From: Bacillota bacterium | GTDB taxonomy: Bacteria; Bacillota_I; Bacilli_A; MOL361; Turicibacteraceae | Assembly (NCBI GenBank): GCA_003486705.1 | Contig: DNGE01000170.1 | Span: 1,140 to 8,930, forward strand | DNA: 7,791 nucleotides | Reading direction: 5' to 3' | Shown: piece after piece, positions 1 to 4,600 of the stretch | Layout: every line of letters begins with the position of its first letter | How positions within the stretch are numbered: the stretch's first letter is position 1 | The notes under the pieces: model-generated | Databases searched by the model: none | Told to the model about the DNA's origin: nothing | Seen by the model: the letters and a program-made list of their open reading frames with translations, nothing else | Translations under genes and position numbers: made by a program

Positions 1-202
1 CTCCACCTTCGTTTTGATCTTCATCCGGTGTTGTGCTTCCTCCACCTTGGTTTTGATCTTCATCTGGTGTTGTGCTTCCTTCACCTTCGTTTTGATTTTC
101 ATCTGGTGTTGTGCTTCCTCCACCTTCGTTTTGATTTTCATCTGGTGTTGTGCTTCCTCCACCTTCGTTTTGATCTTCATCTGGTGTTGTGCTTCCTCCA
201 CC
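1..202 (-). repeat. 39-bp tandem repeat encoding a GGGSTTPDE(D/N)QN(E/Q) linker
   Basis: Five full 39-bp units (164-202, 125-163, 86-124, 47-85, 8-46) and the beginning of a sixth reach the window edge. Each encodes 13 residues; differences are confined to D/N at position 10, E/Q at position 13 and one G-to-E at position 2. The copies keep the reading frame and are nearly identical at the DNA level, as in a minisatellite. The product is a flexible acidic linker between the Ig modules and whatever follows outside the window. Confidence 0.92.
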
Positions 203-1573
203 ACCATTACCTTGATCAGCTTCAACAATTAAAGTTGTTTGTTGCTCATCTGCAACATGACCTCGTTCATCTTGAGCATTGTAGTAAATTGTAAAGTTTC
301 CTGCTGTTGTAACAATACCATCCACTAGTGTTTCCTCGAAATCACCAGACAATTGAATGTCTAATTCATTGTCAAGATAATCTAATGCTTGCACTCCTGC
401 TAGTGGATCAAAGGCATCCCCAACAGTAAGTTTAACTTCAGATTTAACTCCCGTTATGACTGGAATTTCGTCACCATGGTCATGTTCTTCTTCACCTTCA
501 ACAATTAAAGTTGTTTGTTGCTCAGCTGCTACATTACCATATCTATCTTGAGCATTATAGTAAATCGTAAAAATTCCTTCTTCTGTCACGATACCATCCA
601 CTAATGTTTCTTCATAATCACCTGATAATTCAATTTCTAAATTACGACCAAGATAGTCTAGTGCTTCCACACCAGCTAGTGGATCAAATGAATCGCCAAT
701 TTTAAGTTCTACTTCAGTTTTAACACCCGTTATAACTGGGTTTTCAATAGTAGCATCAACGACATTTTCTACAATAACAGGAACCTCAAGTGTCGTTTCA
801 TCTCCTACTGAATCGATGGCACTATATGTAAGCAAGTATGAACCTACAATCGCTGTATCAACTGTTCCAGTCACTGAAACATTTGTTATGTCTCCATCTT
901 CAGCATCCGTTGCGATAACAAATGCTTTTTGTTGTTCTTGTGTAAATTCATCACCTTGTGTTAAATAGATTTTTCCATCCATGACTTGTGGTGACTTGAT
1001 TAAATGTAATTGCGGTGGCGTATTATACGTTAAGATTCCATCATTAATTAAATTAAACGCAGAACCAGTTACTTGCTTATTTGTTGCATTAACGACGTAT
1101 TTATACCCTGTACCTTCTTTATTTGTTGATGTTGTTATCGTATATTTGATCGCCTTATCAACAAGTGGATTGATATCAATTTCTGCAATTTCAATCATAC
1201 CTGCATCTATTTTTTGAAGTGGATTTGTTGAGACAATAACAAATTCCATTTCTTTATTCTTTTCATCTACCTTAATCGCTTTTTTTATAGCGTCATTTGT
1301 TGATGATTGAACTAACCACTCTAGGCTATTTTGATTAAATTCTACATCGCCTTCAATTTTAATTTTAAATTGTATGGCATTTATAACATCTGTTACATTA
1401 GATAATGATATTTTTAACGTATCGAAATCCTTTTTTTCTACAACTAATTCAATATTATTTTCATCAATTGAATCGCTAGCTCCGCCCGTTTGAGTAAACA
1501 TCAGCGCGCCAACTCCAAATGCTATGATCAATGACAGACATACTGTAAATATGTTACGTTTAGTCGCTTTCAT
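1..1573 (-). CDS. Secreted cohesin-like / DUF5011 Ig-like repeat protein, probable scaffold or surface protein (partial, C-terminus outside window)
   Basis: Open for 524 codons and runs off the left edge without a stop. Residues 1-32 are a signal peptide or N-terminal anchor (basic MKATKR, then a hydrophobic stretch to about 26; no lipobox). Residues 40-175 form a beta-rich domain with a cohesin-like pattern: strand-rich start, an AIQFKIKIEG stretch, a KEMEFVIVS strand, then GMIEIAEIDI. Residues 188-269 (DAEDGDIT motif), 279-359 and 371-451 are Ig-like modules resembling DUF5011, the last two near duplicates. From 458 a 13-residue GGGSTTPDE-type repeat runs to the edge. Start: AAAGGAG sits 6 nt before the ATG at 1573; another in-frame ATG two codons upstream abuts the GGAG and is less likely. 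It lies 55 bp after the dockerin-bearing peptidase on the same strand, so co-transcription is likely. I infer it holds dockerin proteins at the cell surface; whether it ends in a sorting signal cannot be seen. A plain adhesin is the alternative. Confidence 0.9.
   Translation of the reverse strand, partial: MKATKRNIFTVCLSLIIAFGVGALMFTQTGGASDSIDENNIELVVEKKDFDTLKISLSNVTDVINAIQFKIKIEGDVEFNQNSLEWLVQSSTNDAIKKAIKVDEKNKEMEFVIVSTNPLQKIDAGMIEIAEIDINPLVDKAIKYTITTSTNKEGTGYKYVVNATNKQVTGSAFNLINDGILTYNTPPQLHLIKSPQVMDGKIYLTQGDEFTQEQQKAFVIATDAEDGDITNVSVTGTVDTAIVGSYLLTYSAIDSVGDETTLEVPVIVENVVDATIENPVITGVKTEVELKIGDSFDPLAGVEALDYLGRNLEIELSGDYEETLVDGIVTEEGIFTIYYNAQDRYGNVAAEQQTTLIVEGEEEHDHGDEIPVITGVKSEVKLTVGDAFDPLAGVQALDYLDNELDIQLSGDFEETLVDGIVTTAGNFTIYYNAQDERGHVADEQQTTLIVEADQGNGGGGSTTPDEDQNEGGGSTTPDENQNEGGGSTTPDENQNEGEGSTTPDEDQNQGGGSTTPDEDQNEGG
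221..463 (-). repeat. DUF5011-like Ig module, copy B of a tandem duplication
   Basis: Residues 371-451, opening PVITGVKSEVKLTVGDAFDP and closing QQTTLIVE. It is separated from copy A by an 11-residue linker rich in Glu, His and Gly. Such modules commonly act as spacers in Gram-positive surface proteins. A more distant third module lies at residues 188-269. Confidence 0.8.
497..739 (-). repeat. DUF5011-like Ig module, copy A of a tandem duplication
   Basis: Residues 279-359, opening PVITGVKTEVELKIGDSFDP and closing QQTTLIVE. Typical DUF5011 features are visible: PVI-G, VGD-FDPLAGV and FTIYYNAQD-GN. It is 62/81 residues identical to the next module. The repeat period is 276 bp. Confidence 0.8.
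1049..1456 (-). other. Cohesin-like beta-sandwich (residues about 40-175)
   Basis: The domain follows the signal peptide, is about 135 residues long (cohesins are about 140), and alternates hydrophobic strands. It includes ISLSNVTDVINAIQFKIKIE, then KEMEFVIVSTNP, DAGMIEIAEIDI and a late KYVVNATNKQVTGSAF. This order resembles type I cohesins and related CBM/cohesin-fold domains. Similarity is by pattern only; a different Ig-like fold is possible. Confidence 0.5.
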
Positions 1574-1579
1574 GTTCAT

Positions 1580-1586
1580 CTCCTTT
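1580..1586 (-). promoter_or_regulatory. Ribosome binding site of the cohesin-like gene
   Basis: AAAGGAG on the minus strand, 6 nt from the ATG at 1573. It is stronger and better spaced than the site of the upstream peptidase, suggesting more efficient translation of the second gene. It decides between the two in-frame ATGs (1579 and 1573) in favour of 1573. Confidence 0.85.
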
Positions 1587-1592
1587 AGTTTA

Positions 1593-1617
1593 GAAGAGAG
1601 AACTTCAATCCCTCTTC
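1593..1617 (-). other. Intergenic RNA hairpin between peptidase and cohesin-like gene
   Basis: In minus-strand RNA, GAAGAGGGA (1609-1617) pairs over 9 bp with UCUCUCUUC (1593-1601) around a 7-nt loop. One pair is G-U, which would be an A-C mismatch in plus-strand RNA, so the structure suits minus-strand transcription. No U-run follows; the sequence goes straight into the ribosome binding site of the next gene 6 bases later. It is therefore not a standard terminator and may be a processing or stability element. Confidence 0.5.
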
Positions 1618-1628
1618 CTTATTGCCTA

Positions 1629-4600
1629 TTACTTCTGTACTGCTTTTAGTTGTTCACTCGTTATTTGAGTTGTTACTTTATTCATCATTGCTTTATTATT
1701 TGAAAACGAAATTTCAGGTAATTGTTCAGGAATCGTTACCTTGAACGTATTACTAACAAGACGTTGTCCACCTGCCGCTAAATTAGCCGTATCGGTACGA
1801 TACAACTCAGCAAAAATTAATTCATTTTCCATGAATTGCTCAACGAATTCTGGTTCTACCCAATAAATCCAAGTTCCCTCTGAAATTTCTTCTAAGTTTC
1901 CGTCACTTGGAATTTCAGCCATTAATATTCCGTGATACTCATCCGCAATATGCTCCTCATTTTCATTTAAGACCAGTGGAACATTAAATGCCGGATTTCC
2001 ACTATACTCACCTGTAATAACGACCGATCCTTTAGGGATTTTCATTTCTTCAGACTCTTCTGTATCCGATTGATCTTCTTGGAAAATAAAATCTTCTGTT
2101 AAAATTCCAATTCCATTCTCATACGTTACATTATCATCAGATACACCAATTTCAATATTATCGCCTGGAGGACCAACAAGCTCTAACTCAGCAATTGAAA
2201 ACGCCTTGCTATCTAATACTGATAAACGAACGTAGCGAACTTGGTATGTGTTTAATTGTGTCTCAGATTGCACACCATCTTTTCCGAAATAAATCATCTC
2301 TGTCGGATTATTCGCGTCTAATTTAAATGACCCTTCATTTGTACGTGTCCACGCCACACCATCTACACTAACTTCTATACGGTACTTTTTAATGGCATTG
2401 TTAGCAATTGAATTTTTAAATACACCCTCTGTCACAGGTGCCGTATATTTAAGCCCAATAATCGGTTTAACTGATTTCAAATCAAGTTGAACATACGGTG
2501 TCACATTCGGCTTTAATTCAGTATTGCTTGGATTTAAAGCATTATACTCATCATTCGTTAATTTACGACCTTCATAAATAGTCGACACATTTCCATCAGT
2601 AATATTTGATAAACGTGGATTCGCAACTAATTCATGAATATCATTATTCTCTTCAATAATATCTATGGTACTTGATGTGATGTCAAATCCTTGCCCCGAT
2701 ATTGCACCATCATGACGAACTTTCACCGTACCAAGACTCACTTTATTAGTCGCATTCAAATTATAATCATACGCCACAACTTCATATGAATACGTACGAT
2801 TATTTCCGCCTGAAATAACATCCTCAAACTCAGTCATTTCATTTGCTTTATCTCTTAATACAAAGGCAGAAGGTTTTCCATTACGGATAATTTCATATCC
2901 TAAAATATTTTCCTGACCTGTCGTGACTGACAACTCAAGTGGTACAGTCGTTTGATTAACATATGCTCCATCAGCAATGCCATTTGCAAAAGCAGCCACT
3001 AATTGTGTATCTGATGACATATCAGCAGTGCCTTCTAAACGACGACGACGAGCCTCATCATTTATATATTGAATTGGTCGTGTTTCTTTCTCAAATTGAC
3101 TCACATATTGTAAAGTCGTTACATTAGGAACAATACCATGAGCTAAGTAGAAATCACTTAAATCTTTCCCAACGACTTTAGATGATAAACGAATCAACCA
3201 CTGATCACGATCACCATTTTGTTTTTCTTCATTACTCATTTCTCGATAAGCACGATTTAATTTTGCATAATATGAATCATCTGTTAAGTTACCATCAAAG
3301 TTTGTTAATAACATTTCATACGTTGAATGATCTTCATACGCTAAGTGAGGTTGCCAAAGCATCCCGAGTACAACCGAACGATTCGTTGATAAACCGTATG
3401 TATTCGCTGTTACTTTTCGATAAAGTTCAGTCATTGCACCACTTGTTAATGGACTATCTTGATTTTGCATGGTCATCCTTAATGCCGGTAAAAGATTATT
3501 ACTCGTTTCTGGATAAGTACGGTTAGCAATATCCACAACATGACCAATTTCATGACCAATTAATTTACCATATAACTTCGCACTAGTTGCATTTGTCATG
3601 TTCCCATTTACATCAAATTTAAATGGCACACCTTGTAATAATCCAGCAACTGATTCAATCTCAATCCCCACGTGATGTGATGAAGCATAACCTGCTGCTC
3701 CCATAATCATGCGTTGATATTTAATATTCATACGTGTTGTCGGAGCTTTGTGTTGATTGTAATACGCTGTATCCTCTGAATCTATTGTTCCATTTCCATT
3801 AAAATCTTGAACCGATTCAAAGACTCCTTTTTTAGCATATGTTACTAACATTTCTTGTTCCCATGCTAATAACGCCTCATAAACACGTTCTACTTTTTGT
3901 TCCATTGTACTTAATCCAGACTCGATTCCAGCTAAGACTTGAGTTGCAGGAAGCGTTAAGGTAAAACGATCCCCCTCTATGTCAGTTGAATTCAGTACTG
4001 ATGTTTTTTCATTATAAACATAAATATTATTTAACTTATCCGCGTCAGTTACTTGACTCGGATATTGACTCGGTAACTCATTTACATATGTTTTTAATTG
4101 TGTGATATACGTTTCAATTAATACTTTAACTTCAGATACCTTCGTTTCATCATTAATTAAATGTTGGACATTTAAATGTGGAATTTCTGTTGTCTGGCTC
4201 AGACGAATTTGAATCGTCGCATCCGTACTTCCTGATTTGACTTTCGCCATGACAACGCCACCTTTTTCAACATCTGCAGAAATAATTTGTGGAATCACAA
4301 TTTCTGTACGTCCTGGCTTAATGATCGTTGTTCCACCTAAATACTGACCTGGTTGACCGTAAGCTTGTAAGAATGTAATTTCTACCTGAGTATTTGGATC
4401 CGTTGACCCCATATAAACACTAATTGTTTTTGACATATTACTATCCGTTGTTCCCGGACGTGCAACTGCTCCAAGCGATTGCCACGCATTAGTCATGCCT
4501 AACGCACTGCCGCTATCACGTAAAGTCGCATCTAATATGACTATATTTTCTGACACTTGTTGATCATTCAATAACGAATTAGCTAATTCTAATTCTTTTA

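Larger units (their letters stand above)
3114..4526 (-). other. M60-like metallopeptidase domain (about residues 1010-1480)
   Basis: The N-terminal beta part holds LGAVARPG (ending at 1034) and a strand pattern typical of the M60 beta subdomain. A TTRMNIKYQRMIMGAAGY segment precedes the active site, where the family usually has an R...G-Y segment. The active site HEIGH is at 1334-1338, followed by PETSNNLLPALRM. The C-terminal helical lobe holds KDLSDFYLAHGI (ending near 1473), as in M60 enzymes. An EF-hand-like loop is inserted at 1250-1261. Borders are estimated by eye. Confidence 0.85.

Noticed and set aside
1..202. CRISPR array
   Set aside because: The 39-bp units are contiguous with no spacers and are translated in frame within a surface protein.
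14..294. Two overlapping plus-strand open frames over the repeat region
   Set aside because: They are antisense readings of the 39-bp repeat, with repetitive Cys/Phe/Leu sequence, no ribosome binding site and no domain; the minus frame gives a coherent protein.
981..1217. Plus-strand 78-codon open frame
   Set aside because: Lies fully antisense to the cohesin-like gene and has no ribosome binding site or recognisable product.
1593..1617. Intrinsic terminator between the two genes
   Set aside because: The stem is not followed by a run of U; the next bases are the ribosome binding site region of the downstream gene.
1629..1700. Cell-wall sorting signal at the C-terminus of the peptidase
   Set aside because: The C-terminus has no LPXTG-like motif, hydrophobic segment or basic tail of that type.
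3182..3526. Plus-strand 114-codon open frame
   Set aside because: Antisense to the conserved M60 domain; its His/Leu-rich product looks like a by-product of the codon use on the other strand.
3771..3806. Second dockerin domain
   Set aside because: Only one calcium loop is present and it sits inside the catalytic domain; a dockerin needs two.
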